Positions 47,015 through 56,688 of a stretch of 64,000 nt of DNA are shown here, piece after piece. Origin of the DNA: Agrococcus lahaulensis DSM 17612 (GTDB lineage Bacteria; Actinomycetota; Actinomycetes; Actinomycetales; Microbacteriaceae); contig NZ_AULD01000016.1 of assembly GCF_000425105.1 (NCBI RefSeq), forward strand, positions 1 to 64,000. The letters run 5' to 3'. The notes under the pieces were generated by a model. That model was given only the letters and a program-made list of their open reading frames with translations, was not told the DNA's origin and searched no databases. Within the stretch, counting starts at the first letter, position 1; each line of letters starts with the position of its first letter. The position numbers and the translations under genes were made by a program.

Positions 47015-48222
47015 TGCGCGTCGTCGTCGGGATCTCCGGCGGCATCGCCGCCTACAAGGCCGCGCTCGCCATCCGCGAGCTCGTGAAGGCGGGGCACGAC
47101 GTGCACGTCGTGCCGACGGCGTCGGCGCTGCGCTTCATCGGGCGCCCGACGCTCGAGGCGCTCAGCCGCAACCCCGTCACCGACGAGGTCTTCGACGACG
47201 TCGCCGCCGTGCGCCACGTCGCGCTCGGCCAGTCGGCCGACCTGATCGTCATCCTGCCCGCGACCGCGAACACGCTCGCGAAGCTCGCGCACGGCCTCGC
47301 CGACGACCTGCTCGGCACGACCGTCCTCGCCTCGCGCGCTCCGCTCGTGATCGCGCCCGCGATGCACACCGAGATGTGGGAGCAGCCGGCCGTGCAGGCG
47401 AACGTGCGCGCGCTCGCCGAGCGCGGCGCGACGATCGTCGGGCCGGTCGCCGGTGCGCTCACGGGCGCCGACGAGGGCTTCGGCCGCATGGCCGAGCCCG
47501 CCGATGTCGTCGCGGCGGCGCTCGAGGCCGCCGGCCGCCACTCCGGCGCGCTCGCCGGCCGCTCGGTCGTCGTCTCGGCCGGCGGCACGCGCGAGCCGAT
47601 CGACCCCGTGCGCTTCCTCGGCAACCGCTCGAGCGGCGCGATGGGCGTCGCCCTCGCGAGCGCGGCGCGCGCGGCGGGCGCGAGCGTCACGCTCGTCGGC
47701 GCCAACCTCCACGTGCCCGTCCCCTCCGGCGTCGAGCTCGTCGAGGTCGAGACGACCGCGCAGCTGCGCGAGGCGATGCTCGAGCGCGCGAGCGCCGACG
47801 TCGTCGTGATGGCCGCGGCGGTCGCCGACTACCGCGTGCGCGGCGCCGTCGACGAGAAGCGCTCGAAGGAGTCGTGGGGCGAGGCGCCGACGATCGAGCT
47901 CGAGCTCAACCCCGACATCCTCGCCGAGCTCGCTGGGCTGCCGCGCGAGGGCCTGCTCGTCGGCTTCGGCGCCGAGACCGAGGCCGACGACGACGCCCTC
48001 GTCGAGCGTGGGCGCGCGAAGCTCGCGCGGAAGGGCGCCGACCTGCTCGTGCTCAACCGCGTCGGCCACGACGAGGGCTTCGGCGCCGTCGACACGCGCG
48101 TGCGCGTGCTCGACGCCGATGGCGTCGTGGCGGATGCGTCGGGCCAGAAGGCGTCAGTGGCCCGGGTGATCATCGAGTGCGTCGCGCAGCGCCTCGCGAG
48201 CGCAGGTGAGGAGCACCAGTGA
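47014..48222 (+). CDS. coaBC: Bifunctional phosphopantothenoylcysteine decarboxylase / phosphopantothenate--cysteine ligase
   Basis: A 402-residue coenzyme A enzyme. CoaC flavoprotein half (about 1-185): [44 protein letters not shown] (PASANT-like, here PATANT), [10 protein letters not shown]. CoaB half (about 188-400): [38 protein letters not shown], and [10 protein letters not shown]-like [12 protein letters not shown]. The canonical PASANT appears as PATANT. Complete. It overlaps the metK start by 4 nt. Confidence 0.97.
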   Translation: MRVVVGISGGIAAYKAALAIRELVKAGHDVHVVPTASALRFIGRPTLEALSRNPVTDEVFDDVAAVRHVALGQSADLIVILPATANTLAKLAHGLADDLLGTTVLASRAPLVIAPAMHTEMWEQPAVQANVRALAERGATIVGPVAGALTGADEGFGRMAEPADVVAAALEAAGRHSGALAGRSVVVSAGGTREPIDPVRFLGNRSSGAMGVALASAARAAGASVTLVGANLHVPVPSGVELVEVETTAQLREAMLERASADVVVMAAAVADYRVRGAVDEKRSKESWGEAPTIELELNPDILAELAGLPREGLLVGFGAETEADDDALVERGRAKLARKGADLLVLNRVGHDEGFGAVDTRVRVLDADGVVADASGQKASVARVIIECVAQRLASAGEEHQ

Positions 48223-48263
48223 GCCCCAGTCCAGTGAGCCCCAGTGCGGTGAGCCCCAGTGCG
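48219..48263 (+). repeat. Three 15-bp tandem repeats at the metK start
   Basis: GTGAGCCCCAGTCCA, GTGAGCCCCAGTGCG, GTGAGCCCCAGTGCG in a row, each opening with an in-frame GTG (48219, 48234, 48249). The translated N-terminus is [15 protein letters not shown] before the conserved part. Confidence 0.95.
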
Positions 48264-49451
48264 GGCAGCCTCCGGCTGTTCACGTCGGAGTCGGTGACCG
48301 AGGGTCACCCCGACAAGATCTCCGACCAGATCTCCGACGCGATCCTCGACGCGATGCTCGCGCAGGACCCGGAGGCGCGCGTCGCGGTCGAGACGCTCGT
48401 GACGACGGGCCTCGTGCACGTCGCGGGCGAGGTGCGCACGACGGGCTACGTCGACATCGCCTCGGTCGTGCGGAAGGTCATCGTCGACATCGGCTACGAC
48501 TCGAGCGAGGTCTCGTTCGACGGCAACTCGTGCGGCGTGACCGTCTCGATCGGCGAGCAGAGCCCCGAGATCGCGACGGGCGTCGACACCGCCGTCGAGG
48601 CGCGCGGCGGCTCCGTCGACCCGCTCGACCGCGACGGCGCCGGCGACCAGGGCATCATGTTCGGCTTCGCGACCGACGAGACGCCGAGCCTCATGCCGGC
48701 GACCGCGTGGGCCGCGCACCGGCTCGCCGAGCGGCTCGCCGCCGCCCGGCGCTCGGCCGAGATCCCCTTCCTCCGCCCCGACGGCAAGACGCAGGTGACG
48801 ATCGGCTACGACGGCTTCTCGCCCGTCTCGGTCGACACCGTGCTCGTCTCGACGCAGCACGCGCCGGGCGTCACGAACGACGAGATCCGCGACGCCGTCA
48901 TCGAGCACGTGATCGACCCCGTCGTGGGCGAGCTCGGCCTCGACGCGAGCGGCATGCGCGCGATCGTCAACCCCTCCGGCTCCTTCCTCACCGGCGGGCC
49001 GAAGGGCGACGCTGGCCTCACGGGCCGCAAGATCATCGTCGACACCTACGGCGGCGCCGCTCGGCACGGCGGCGGCGCGTTCAGCGGCAAGGACCCGTCG
49101 AAGGTCGACCGCTCCGCCGCCTACGCCCTGCGGTGGGTCGCGAAGAACGCCGTCGCGGCGGGCCTCGCGAAGCGGCTCGAGGTGCAGGCCGCCTACGCGA
49201 TCGGCATGGCGCAGCCCGTCGGCCTCTACGTCGAGTCGTTCGGCACGGGCGTCATCGACGACCTCGCGATCGGCGCGGCGATCCAGGACGTCTTCGATCT
49301 GCGGCCGGGCGCGATCGTGCGCGACCTCGAGCTGCGCGAGCCGAAGTACCGCCAGACCGCCGCGTACGGCCACTTCGGGCGCGAGCTGTCCGGGTTCACG
49401 TGGGAGCGGCTCGACCGCGTCGACGCGCTGCGCGCCGCCGCGGGGCTGTGA
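48219..49451 (+). CDS. metK: S-adenosylmethionine synthase
   Basis: A 410-residue enzyme that makes SAM from methionine and ATP. Conserved blocks: [81 protein letters not shown] and [20 protein letters not shown]. The first 15 residues come from a three-fold 15-bp repeat with three alternative GTG starts; the family would be satisfied by any of them. The GTG at 48219 overlaps the coaBC stop. Upstream GGTGAGGAG can serve as Shine-Dalgarno. Confidence 0.97.
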   Translation: MSPSPVSPSAVSPSAGSLRLFTSESVTEGHPDKISDQISDAILDAMLAQDPEARVAVETLVTTGLVHVAGEVRTTGYVDIASVVRKVIVDIGYDSSEVSFDGNSCGVTVSIGEQSPEIATGVDTAVEARGGSVDPLDRDGAGDQGIMFGFATDETPSLMPATAWAAHRLAERLAAARRSAEIPFLRPDGKTQVTIGYDGFSPVSVDTVLVSTQHAPGVTNDEIRDAVIEHVIDPVVGELGLDASGMRAIVNPSGSFLTGGPKGDAGLTGRKIIVDTYGGAARHGGGAFSGKDPSKVDRSAAYALRWVAKNAVAAGLAKRLEVQAAYAIGMAQPVGLYVESFGTGVIDDLAIGAAIQDVFDLRPGAIVRDLELREPKYRQTAAYGHFGRELSGFTWERLDRVDALRAAAGL

Positions 49452-49455
49452 GGCC

Positions 49456-51420
49456 TTGAGCCCCGCGCGCGCCTTCGCGCGGGTCGTCGTCGACTCGCGG
49501 CTGCCGCAGCTCGACCGGCTCTTCGAGTACCGCGTGCCCCCCGGCCTCGCGGGCGTCGCGCCGGGCGTGCGCGTGCGCGTGCCGCTCCGCAACGAGCGCG
49601 AGGCGTCGGGCTACGTCGTCGAGGTGACGGATGCGCGCGACTGGGAGGGCGAGGTCGCCGACGTCGCGCACGTCGTCTCGACCGTGCCGGTGCTGCAGCC
49701 CGAGGTGTGGGCGCTCGCGCGCGCGGTCGCCGACCGCGCCGCCGGTGGAGCGGCCGACGTGCTGCGCGTCGCGATCCCGGGCCGCCAGGCGCGGGTCGAG
49801 AAGGCGTGGCTCGCGCGCGAGGGGTCCGCCCGCCCCGCCCCGGCGCCCCTGCCCGCGCTCGCCGACGCATCCGCCGTGCTGCCCGGTCTCGTCGAGAGCC
49901 GACGGCGCGTCGCGCTCGAGTGCGCGGGCGGCGTCGCCGAGGTCGCCGACGGCGACGGCACCGCGTGGATCGGGCGGTGGGCGATCGCGCTCGCCGCGCT
50001 CGCCCGGCAGGCGCTCGAGCGCGGCGAGCAGGCGATCCTCGTCGTGCCCGATCACCGCGAGCAGCGGCAGCTGCGGCTCGCGCTCGCCACCGCCGTCGGC
50101 GAGGAGCGCATCGTCGAGCTCGACGCGCGGCAGAAGAACCCCGAGCGCTACCGCGGGTTCCTCCGCTGCCTCGATGACGAGCCGCTCGCGATCATCGGCC
50201 CCCGCTCGGCGGTCTACGCTCCCGCGAAGCGGCTCGGGCTGCTCGCGGTGTGGGAGGACGGCGACCCGCTGCTCGCCGAGCCGCTCGCCCCCGGCGTCCA
50301 CGCGCGCGACGCCGCGCTCGTGCGGCAGGCGCAATCGGGATCCGCGCTCGTGCTCGCCGGGCACGCGCGCTCGACCGACGCCGAGCGGCTCGTCGAGGTC
50401 GGCTTCCTCGAGCACGAGCGCGTGGGCGAGCACCGCGTGCGCGTGCTGCCCGCCGCGCTCGCCGACGACGGCCGCCGCGTGCCCGCCGCGGCGTTCGCGG
50501 CCGCGCGCGAGGGGCTCCAGCACGGACCCGTGCTCGTGCAGGTCGCCCGGCCCGGCCACGCGCCGGGACTGCGCTGCGGCGACTGCGGCGCGCGCGCCCG
50601 TTGCCGCGCGTGCGGCGGCCCGCTCGGCGTCCGCTCGCGCGGCTCGGCCCCGGCGTGCCGGCTCTGCGGCCGGCTCGCGGCCGCGTGGTCGTGCCCGACG
50701 TGCAGCGGCACGCGGCTGCGCGAGGTGGGCCGCGGCTCGAGCCGCATCGCCGAGGAGCTCGGGCGCGCTGTGCCGGGGATCCCGGTCGCCGTCGCCGACG
50801 GGGAGCACGAGCGGCTCGAGGTCGACGCGCGGCCGCGCATCGTCGTCGCGACGCGCGGCGCCGAGCCGATCGCCGAGGGCGGCTACCGCGCGGTGCTGCT
50901 GCTCGACGGCGACTCGCTCCTCGCGCGGGAGGGCCTCCGCGTCGCCGAGGAGGCCGTGCGGCAGTGGGCGACCGCTCGGGCGCTCGCCGCCGACGGGGCG
51001 AGCGTCGTGCTCGCCGGCGTCATGGGGCCTGCGGCCGCCGCCATCACCGGAGCGACGACCGTGCCGTTCGCGAAGGCGGAGCTCGCCGAGCGCCGAGCGC
51101 TCCGGTTCCCGCCCGCCGTGCGCACCGCATCCGTCGTCGGGCACCCCGACGCCGTCGCCGAGGCGCTCGAGGCGCTGGGCGGCATCGAGCACCTCGACGT
51201 GCTCGGCCCTGTGCCGGTCACGGGCGGGCCGGTCGCCGACGCGCGCCCCGGCGAGCAGCTCGAGCGCGCGATCGCGCGCTTCGCCTACGCCGACGGGGCG
51301 CGCGTCGCGAGCGTCGTGCGCGCGCGCGTGCTCGCCGCCGCGCGCCGCCCCTCGCGGCCCGGCGCGCCCGCGAGGCTGCGCATCCGGTTGGATGATCACG
51401 AGCCCTTCGACGGCCTGTAG
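49456..51420 (+). CDS. priA: Primosomal protein N' (PriA), actinobacterial helicase-degenerate type
   Basis: A 654-residue PriA homologue. N-terminal 3'-end-binding domain (1-105) with RVVVDSRLPQLDRLFEYRVPPGL; a RecA-like core; eight cysteines in four CxxC pairs (CGDC, CRAC, CRLC, CPTC) forming the two zinc sites at about residues 375-420; a second RecA-like lobe and C-terminal domain. There is no Walker A GxGKT and no DEAH box in the core, as in other actinobacterial PriA, so helicase activity is not expected; a role in replication restart by DNA binding is inferred. It probably starts at TTG 49456, behind GTGAGG. Confidence 0.93.
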   Translation: MSPARAFARVVVDSRLPQLDRLFEYRVPPGLAGVAPGVRVRVPLRNEREASGYVVEVTDARDWEGEVADVAHVVSTVPVLQPEVWALARAVADRAAGGAADVLRVAIPGRQARVEKAWLAREGSARPAPAPLPALADASAVLPGLVESRRRVALECAGGVAEVADGDGTAWIGRWAIALAALARQALERGEQAILVVPDHREQRQLRLALATAVGEERIVELDARQKNPERYRGFLRCLDDEPLAIIGPRSAVYAPAKRLGLLAVWEDGDPLLAEPLAPGVHARDAALVRQAQSGSALVLAGHARSTDAERLVEVGFLEHERVGEHRVRVLPAALADDGRRVPAAAFAAAREGLQHGPVLVQVARPGHAPGLRCGDCGARARCRACGGPLGVRSRGSAPACRLCGRLAAAWSCPTCSGTRLREVGRGSSRIAEELGRAVPGIPVAVADGEHERLEVDARPRIVVATRGAEPIAEGGYRAVLLLDGDSLLAREGLRVAEEAVRQWATARALAADGASVVLAGVMGPAAAAITGATTVPFAKAELAERRALRFPPAVRTASVVGHPDAVAEALEALGGIEHLDVLGPVPVTGGPVADARPGEQLERAIARFAYADGARVASVVRARVLAAARRPSRPGAPARLRIRLDDHEPFDGL

Positions 51421-51445
51421 CGCCGTCCCGAGTCAGGAAGCAGCC

Positions 51446-52378
51446 ATGCGCATCGTCTTCGCCGGCAGTCCCGCCGTCGCCGTGCCGAGCCTCGAGGCCC
51501 TCGCCGCCGAGCACGAGGTCGCCGCGGTCGTCACGCGCGCCGCCTCGCCCCACGGGCGCAAGCGGGTGCTCACGCCCACGCCGGTCGCGGCGCGTGCGGC
51601 CGAGCTCGGCCTCGACGTCATCGAGGCGAACCGGCTCGACGCCGTCGCGACCGAGCGGATCGCCGCGCTCGAGCCCGAGCTCGCCGCGGTCGTCGCCTAC
51701 GGCGGGCTCGTGCGCGAGCCGCTGCTGTCGCTCCCGCGGCACGGCTGGATCAACCTGCACTTCTCGGTGCTGCCCGACTACCGCGGCGCCGCGCCGGTGC
51801 AGCGAGCGCTCATCGACGGTCGCAGCACCACGGGCGTGAGCGTGTTCCGGCTCGTCGCCGAGCTCGACGCCGGGCCGCTCGTGCGCGTGCGCGAGGCGCC
51901 CATCCCGGAGGGCGCGACCGCGGGCGAGCTCCTCGCGGAGCTCGCGGTGCTCGGCGCGGGCGAGCTCGCCGAGGCCGTGCGCGAGATCGAGGCGGGCACC
52001 GCGACGTTCACCGAGCAGGTCGGGGACCCGACGCTCGCGCCGAAGCTCTCGCTCGCCGACGGCGCGCTCGACCTGACGAGCCCGGCGCCCGCCGTGCTGA
52101 GCCGCTGGCGGGGGGTGACGCCCGAGCCGGGCGCGCACGGCACCGTCGACGGCCAGCGGGTCAAGCTCCTCGCGCTCGCCCGCTCGGGCGCCGAGCCGCT
52201 GCCGCCCGGCCACGCGGCGATCGCGGGGCGCTCGGCGGTCGTCGGCACCGGCAGCGCGCCGCTCGAGCTCGTCGAGGTGCAGCCCGCGGGAAAGCGGCCC
52301 ATGCCGGGCGTCGACTGGCTGCGGGGCCGCGGCGGCGCGGCCGTCTTCGAGCTCGAGCCCGCGGGGGCCGGCCGATGA
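51446..52378 (+). CDS. fmt: Methionyl-tRNA formyltransferase
   Basis: A 310-residue enzyme that formylates initiator Met-tRNA. Formyltransferase domain (1-195) with FAGSPAVAVPSLEAL, TRAASPHGRKR, GWINLHFSVLPDYRGAAPVQRALI (catalytic Asn-His; the usual HPSLLP is HFSVLP here) and AELDAGPLV; C-terminal OB domain (205-310) with GKRPMPGVDWLRG. Shine-Dalgarno AGGAAG before the ATG. Overlaps rsmB by 4 nt. Confidence 0.97.
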   Translation: MRIVFAGSPAVAVPSLEALAAEHEVAAVVTRAASPHGRKRVLTPTPVAARAAELGLDVIEANRLDAVATERIAALEPELAAVVAYGGLVREPLLSLPRHGWINLHFSVLPDYRGAAPVQRALIDGRSTTGVSVFRLVAELDAGPLVRVREAPIPEGATAGELLAELAVLGAGELAEAVREIEAGTATFTEQVGDPTLAPKLSLADGALDLTSPAPAVLSRWRGVTPEPGAHGTVDGQRVKLLALARSGAEPLPPGHAAIAGRSAVVGTGSAPLELVEVQPAGKRPMPGVDWLRGRGGAAVFELEPAGAGR

Positions 52379-53712
52379 GCGCCCGGCTCGTCGCGCGCGA
52401 CGTCGTGCTCGCGGTCGACCGCGACGACGCCTACGCCAACCTGCTGCTGCCCGCGCGCATCCGGGAGGCGGGGCTGAGCCCCGCCGACGCGGGTTTCGCG
52501 ACCGAGCTCGCCTACGGCACGCTCCGCTGGCAGGGCCAGCACGACGCGCTCATCGCCGATGCCGCCGGTCGCCGCGTCGACGAGATCGACCCCGAGACGC
52601 GCGCGACCCTCCGCATCGGCTCGCACCAGCTCAGCCGCATGCGCGTGCCGGCGCACGCCGCCGTGCACGAGACCGTCGCGCTCCTGGGGCGTCGCAACAA
52701 GGGCCGGCTCGGCTTCGCGAACGCGGTGCTGCGCCGGCTCTCGGAGGAGCCGTGGGAGCAGCGGCTCGCGCGCATCGCCGAGCGGCTCAGCGCCGACGAG
52801 CGGCTCGCGCTCGAGTCGTCGCACCCCGCGTGGGTGCTCCGCGCCCTGCGGCGCACGCTCGACCGCGAGGGCGCCGCCGGCGAGCTCGAGGCGCTCCTCC
52901 ATGCCGACAACGATCCGCCCGCGGTGCAGCTCGTCGCGCTGCCCGGGCTCGCCGACCCGACCGAGCTGGACCTCGCGCCGACCGCCAGCCCGCTCGGCCG
53001 CGTCGCGCCGGGCGGCGACCCCGCGCGGGTGCCGCAGGTCGGCGACGGCTCGTGGCGCGTGCAGGACGCCGGCAGCCAGCTCGCGGCGCTCGCCCTCACG
53101 CGCGCGCGGCCGGTCTCGGCGGGGGAGCGCTGGCTCGACCTGTGCGCGGGGCCCGGCGGCAAGGCCGCGCTGCTCGCGGCCGAGGCCGCCGTGCACGGCG
53201 CGCGGCTCGAGGCGAACGAGGTCGCGCCGCACCGCGCGAGGCTCGTGCGCGACGCCGTGCGCGCCATCGAGCCGCGCCCCGAGGTCGTCGTCGGCGACGG
53301 CCGCCGCTACGGTCGCGGCGACACCGCGGGCGCCTTCGACCGCGTGCTCCTCGACGCCCCGTGCACGGGCCTCGGGGCCCTGCGCCGCCGCCCCGAGGCG
53401 CGCTGGCGCAAGCAGCCGACCGACGTGCCCGAGCTCGCGGCCCTGCAGGTCGAGCTGCTCGAGGCGGCGGCGCGCGCCGTGCGCCCCGGCGGGCTCGTCG
53501 CCTACGTCACGTGCTCGCCCCACCTCGCCGAGACGCGCGCGGTCGTGGAGCGCGCATCCGTCCTCGGCCTCGAGCCGGTCCCGACGCGCGCGGTCGTCGC
53601 CGAGCTCTCGCCCGGCATCGCGCTCGGCGAGACCGGCGACGCCGTGCAGCTGTGGCCGCACCGCAACGGCACCGACGCGATGTTCATCCAGCTGCTCACG
53701 ACGGCCCGGTAG
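52375..53712 (+). CDS. rsmB: 16S rRNA (cytosine-C5)-methyltransferase RsmB (Sun/Fmu)
   Basis: A 445-residue RNA m5C methyltransferase. N-terminal NusB-like domain (1-140), with ARDVVLAVDRDDAYANLLLP and FANAVLRRLSEEPW, and a SAM-dependent catalytic domain with WLDLCAGPGGKAALLA (SAM site), LLDAPCTGLGALRRRPEARW (catalytic-site Cys, PC motif) and VAYVTCSPHLAETRAVV (second Cys, TCS motif). Complete. It commonly follows fmt. The gene ends 50 nt before rpe. Confidence 0.95.
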   Translation: MSARLVARDVVLAVDRDDAYANLLLPARIREAGLSPADAGFATELAYGTLRWQGQHDALIADAAGRRVDEIDPETRATLRIGSHQLSRMRVPAHAAVHETVALLGRRNKGRLGFANAVLRRLSEEPWEQRLARIAERLSADERLALESSHPAWVLRALRRTLDREGAAGELEALLHADNDPPAVQLVALPGLADPTELDLAPTASPLGRVAPGGDPARVPQVGDGSWRVQDAGSQLAALALTRARPVSAGERWLDLCAGPGGKAALLAAEAAVHGARLEANEVAPHRARLVRDAVRAIEPRPEVVVGDGRRYGRGDTAGAFDRVLLDAPCTGLGALRRRPEARWRKQPTDVPELAALQVELLEAAARAVRPGGLVAYVTCSPHLAETRAVVERASVLGLEPVPTRAVVAELSPGIALGETGDAVQLWPHRNGTDAMFIQLLTTAR

Positions 53713-53749
53713 CGCTCCCGAGCGCCCGCCCAGCCGCTCGCGAGCCGGA

Positions 53750-53755
53750 TAGGGT
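53750..53755 (+). promoter_or_regulatory. -10 box of rpe
   Basis: TAGGGT with 7 nt to the ATG at 53763, implying a leaderless or nearly leaderless transcript. Confidence 0.5.
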
Positions 53756-53762
53756 GGCGGGC

Positions 53763-54419
53763 ATGGTCAGGATCCACCCCAGCATCCTGTCGGCGGACTT
53801 CGTCAACCTCGAGCGCGACCTCGAGCGCATCCGGGACGCCGACGGCGTGCACGTCGACGTGATGGACGCCCACTTCGTGCCCAACCTCACGTTCGGGTTG
53901 CCGATGGTCGAGCGCATCGCCGAGGTGACCGAGCTGCCGATCGACGTGCACCTCATGATCGACGACCCCGACACGTGGGCGCCGCAGTACGCGATCCGGG
54001 GGGTCGAGTCGGTGACCTTCCACGCCGAGGCGACGAACGACGGCGTCGCGCTCGCGCGCGAGCTGCGGGCGCGCGGCACGCGCGCGGCGATCGCGCTCAA
54101 GCCCGGCACCGCGGTCGACGCGGTGCTCGAGCACCTCACCGAGTTCGACATGGTGCTCGTCATGACCGTCGAGCCGGGCTTCGGCGGTCAGTCGTTCATG
54201 GCCGACATGATGCCGAAGCTCGTCGAGCTCCGCGGCCGCGCCGACGAGGCGGGCATCGGGCTCGCGCTGCAGGTCGACGGCGGCATCACGGCCGACACGC
54301 TGCCGATCGCCGCGGCGGCCGGCGCCGACGTCTTCGTGGCGGGTTCCGCCGTCTACGGGCACGACGACGTGGCCGCGCGCATCGCCGCGCTCCGCGACGC
54401 CGGTAGCCTGGAGGGGTGA
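53763..54419 (+). CDS. rpe: Ribulose-phosphate 3-epimerase
   Basis: A 218-residue TIM barrel converting ribulose 5-phosphate and xylulose 5-phosphate. Motifs: [34 protein letters not shown] (metal His and Asp), [25 protein letters not shown] and [11 protein letters not shown] with catalytic Asp. Complete. It links the pentose phosphate pathway to PRPP-using genes downstream. It overlaps hisE by 4 nt. Confidence 0.97.
   Translation: MVRIHPSILSADFVNLERDLERIRDADGVHVDVMDAHFVPNLTFGLPMVERIAEVTELPIDVHLMIDDPDTWAPQYAIRGVESVTFHAEATNDGVALARELRARGTRAAIALKPGTAVDAVLEHLTEFDMVLVMTVEPGFGGQSFMADMMPKLVELRGRADEAGIGLALQVDGGITADTLPIAAAAGADVFVAGSAVYGHDDVAARIAALRDAGSLEG
54404..54409 (+). promoter_or_regulatory. -10 box of hisE inside the rpe end (leaderless start)
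   Basis: TAGCCT, then GGAGGG (6 nt), then GTG at 54416. The same GGAGGG could act as a close Shine-Dalgarno for transcripts coming from rpe. Confidence 0.5.
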
Positions 54420-54679
54420 AGACCTTCGACGAGCTGTACGCCGAGCTCGAGCAGACGCTCGCCGAGCGCCGACCGGGCTCCGGCACCGTCGCGGCCGTCG
54501 ACGCGGGCGTCCACACGATCGGCAAGAAGATCGTCGAGGAGGCCGCCGAGGTCTGGATGGCCGCCGAGCACGAGAGCGATGAGGACGCGGCGATCGAGAT
54601 CTCGCAGCTGCTGTACCACCTCCAGGTGCTCATGCTCGCGAAGGGCATCTCGCTGCAGGACGTGTACCGACATCTCTGA
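54416..54679 (+). CDS. hisE: Phosphoribosyl-ATP diphosphatase
   Basis: An 87-residue all-alpha MazG-type pyrophosphatase, second step of histidine synthesis. Contains [55 protein letters not shown] with the EExxE...ExxD metal sites. Single-domain form, as in other actinobacteria, with hisI separate. GTG start overlaps rpe. hisG follows after 38 nt behind AAGGAA. Confidence 0.96.
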   Translation: MKTFDELYAELEQTLAERRPGSGTVAAVDAGVHTIGKKIVEEAAEVWMAAEHESDEDAAIEISQLLYHLQVLMLAKGISLQDVYRHL

Positions 54680-54717
54680 CGCGCCGTCCCCCGACCGTCA
54701 GACGATGCAAGGAACCC

Positions 54718-55572
54718 ATGCTGAAGATCGCCGTGCCCAACAAGGGCTCGCTCGCCGAGACGGCCGCCCAGATGCTCGACGAGGCCGGCTACCGCGGCCG
54801 CCGCGACGGCAAGGAGCTCATCGTCGTCGACGCCCGCAACGAGGTCGAGTTCTTCTTCCTCCGCCCGCGCGACATCGCGACGTACGTCGGCTCGGGCGCG
54901 CTCGACGTCGGCATCACCGGCCGCGACCTGCTGCTCGACTCCGGCTCGCCCGCGCTCGAGATCGAGGGCCTCGGCTTCGCCCGCTCGACGTTCCGCTTCG
55001 CAGGCCCCGCCGGCCGCTTCGGCGACGCGCGCGACCTCGAGGGCCAGCGCGTCGCGTCCTCGTACACGGGCCTCGTCGAGCAGCACCTCGCGCAGCACGG
55101 CGTCACGGCCGAGCTCGTGCGCCTCGACGGAGCGGTCGAGTCGGCCGTGCGGCTCGGGGTGGCGGATGCGGTCGCCGACGTCGTCGAGACGGGTGCGACC
55201 CTGCGGGCCCAGGGCCTCGAGGTCTTCGGGGAGCCGATCCTCGTGAGCGAGGCCGTGCTCATCACGAACGACGAGGGGGAGCACGGCACCGACAAGCCGG
55301 GGCTCGCGACCCTCAAGCGGCGCCTCGACGGCGTCATCGTCGCGCGCGACTTCGTGCTCGTCGACTACGACATCGAGCGCTCGCGGCTCGACGCGGCGAT
55401 CGGCATCGCGAGCGGCTTCGAGAGCGCGACCGTGAGCCCGCTCCACGATCCCGACTGGGTCGCCGTGCGCGTCATGGTGCGCAGCGACGAGACGAACCAG
55501 ATCATGGACGCCCTCGCCGACGTCGGCGCGCGCGCGATCATCGTCACCAACATCCACGCCGCCCGCATCTAG
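54718..55572 (+). CDS. hisG: ATP phosphoribosyltransferase (long form HisG)
   Basis: A 284-residue enzyme for the first histidine step, condensing ATP and PRPP. Long hexameric form: [38 protein letters not shown], and a PRPP loop in the region [18 protein letters not shown]; the C-terminal ACT-like domain (about 205-284) is the histidine feedback site. Shine-Dalgarno AAGGAA is 4-6 nt before the ATG. hisF follows after 10 nt. Confidence 0.97.
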   Translation: MLKIAVPNKGSLAETAAQMLDEAGYRGRRDGKELIVVDARNEVEFFFLRPRDIATYVGSGALDVGITGRDLLLDSGSPALEIEGLGFARSTFRFAGPAGRFGDARDLEGQRVASSYTGLVEQHLAQHGVTAELVRLDGAVESAVRLGVADAVADVVETGATLRAQGLEVFGEPILVSEAVLITNDEGEHGTDKPGLATLKRRLDGVIVARDFVLVDYDIERSRLDAAIGIASGFESATVSPLHDPDWVAVRVMVRSDETNQIMDALADVGARAIIVTNIHAARI

Positions 55573-55582
55573 GAGGACCGCC

Positions 55583-56341
55583 GTGCTCGCCACCCGCGTC
55601 ATCCCGTGCCTCGACGTCGCCCACGGCCGCGTCGTGAAGGGCGTGCGCTTCCAGGGGCTCACCGACCAGGGCGACCCGGTCGAGCTCGCCGCCCGCTACG
55701 CCGAGCAGGGCGCCGACGAGCTGACGTTCCTCGACGTCAAGGCGACCGTCGAGGACGCCGGCACGATGCTCGAGGTCGTCGAGCGCTGCGCGGAGCAGGT
55801 CTTCATCCCGCTCACCGTCGGCGGCGGCGTGCGCAGCCGCGACGACGTCGCGCGGCTGCTCGCGCACGGCGCCGACAAGGTCGGGGTCAACTCCGCCGCG
55901 ATCCGCGACCCCGAGCTCATCGACCGCATCGTCGCCGACTTCGGCTCGCAGGTGCTCGTGCTCTCGCTCGACGTGCGCCGCTCGCCCGAGATGCCCTCGG
56001 GCTTCGAGGTGACGACGCACGGCGGCTCGCGCGGCGCCGGGCTCGACGCGCTCGAGTGGGCCGCCGAGGGCGTGCGCCGCGGCGTCGGCGAGCTGCTCGT
56101 CAACTCGATCGACGCCGACGGCACGAAGGACGGCTTCGACCTCGAGCTCACGCGCGCGGTGCGCGCCGTCGCCACGTGCCCCGTCATCGCCTCGGGCGGC
56201 GCGGGGGAGCCGGCCGACTTCGCGCCCGCCGTCGCCGCGGGCGCCGACGCCGTGCTCGCCGCGAGCATCTTCCACAGCGGCCAGTGCACGATCGGCGAGG
56301 TCAAGGCCGCGATGCGCGAAGCGGGGGTGACGGTGCGATGA
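55583..56341 (+). CDS. hisF: Imidazole glycerol phosphate synthase subunit HisF
   Basis: A 252-residue TIM barrel that with HisH forms IGP and AICAR. Catalytic Asp in [18 protein letters not shown] and Asp in [16 protein letters not shown]; phosphate sites [11 protein letters not shown] and [14 protein letters not shown] start behind AGGAGG. hisH and hisA are not in the window. It overlaps hisI by 4 nt. Confidence 0.97.
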   Translation: MLATRVIPCLDVAHGRVVKGVRFQGLTDQGDPVELAARYAEQGADELTFLDVKATVEDAGTMLEVVERCAEQVFIPLTVGGGVRSRDDVARLLAHGADKVGVNSAAIRDPELIDRIVADFGSQVLVLSLDVRRSPEMPSGFEVTTHGGSRGAGLDALEWAAEGVRRGVGELLVNSIDADGTKDGFDLELTRAVRAVATCPVIASGGAGEPADFAPAVAAGADAVLAASIFHSGQCTIGEVKAAMREAGVTVR

Positions 56342-56688
56342 CCGGTCTGCCGGAGCTGAAGAAGGACGCCGACGGACTCGTCGCCGCCGTCATCCAGGAC
56401 GAAGCGACGGGCGACGTGCTCATGGTCGGCTACATGGACGACGAGGCGCTCCGCCGCACCGCGACCGAGGGCCGCGTGACGTTCTGGTCGCGGTCCCGGC
56501 AGGAGTACTGGCGGAAGGGCGACACGTCGGGCAACATCCAGGTGCCGCGCTCGATCGCGATCGACTGCGACGGCGACGCGCTCCTCATCCGCGTCGACCA
56601 GTCGGGGCCCGCGTGCCACACCGGCGCGCGATCGTGCTTCTTCACGCCCGTGCCCCTCGCCGCTCCCGAGGATGGGGCGCGGCCGTGA
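56338..56688 (+). CDS. hisI: Phosphoribosyl-AMP cyclohydrolase
   Basis: A 116-residue zinc enzyme, third step of histidine synthesis. Contains [27 protein letters not shown]-type blocks ([27 protein letters not shown]), [11 protein letters not shown] with metal Asp residues, and [10 protein letters not shown] with zinc cysteines. ATG start overlaps hisF. Its TGA overlaps the trpE start, joining the histidine and tryptophan genes. Confidence 0.97.
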   Translation: MTGLPELKKDADGLVAAVIQDEATGDVLMVGYMDDEALRRTATEGRVTFWSRSRQEYWRKGDTSGNIQVPRSIAIDCDGDALLIRVDQSGPACHTGARSCFFTPVPLAAPEDGARP

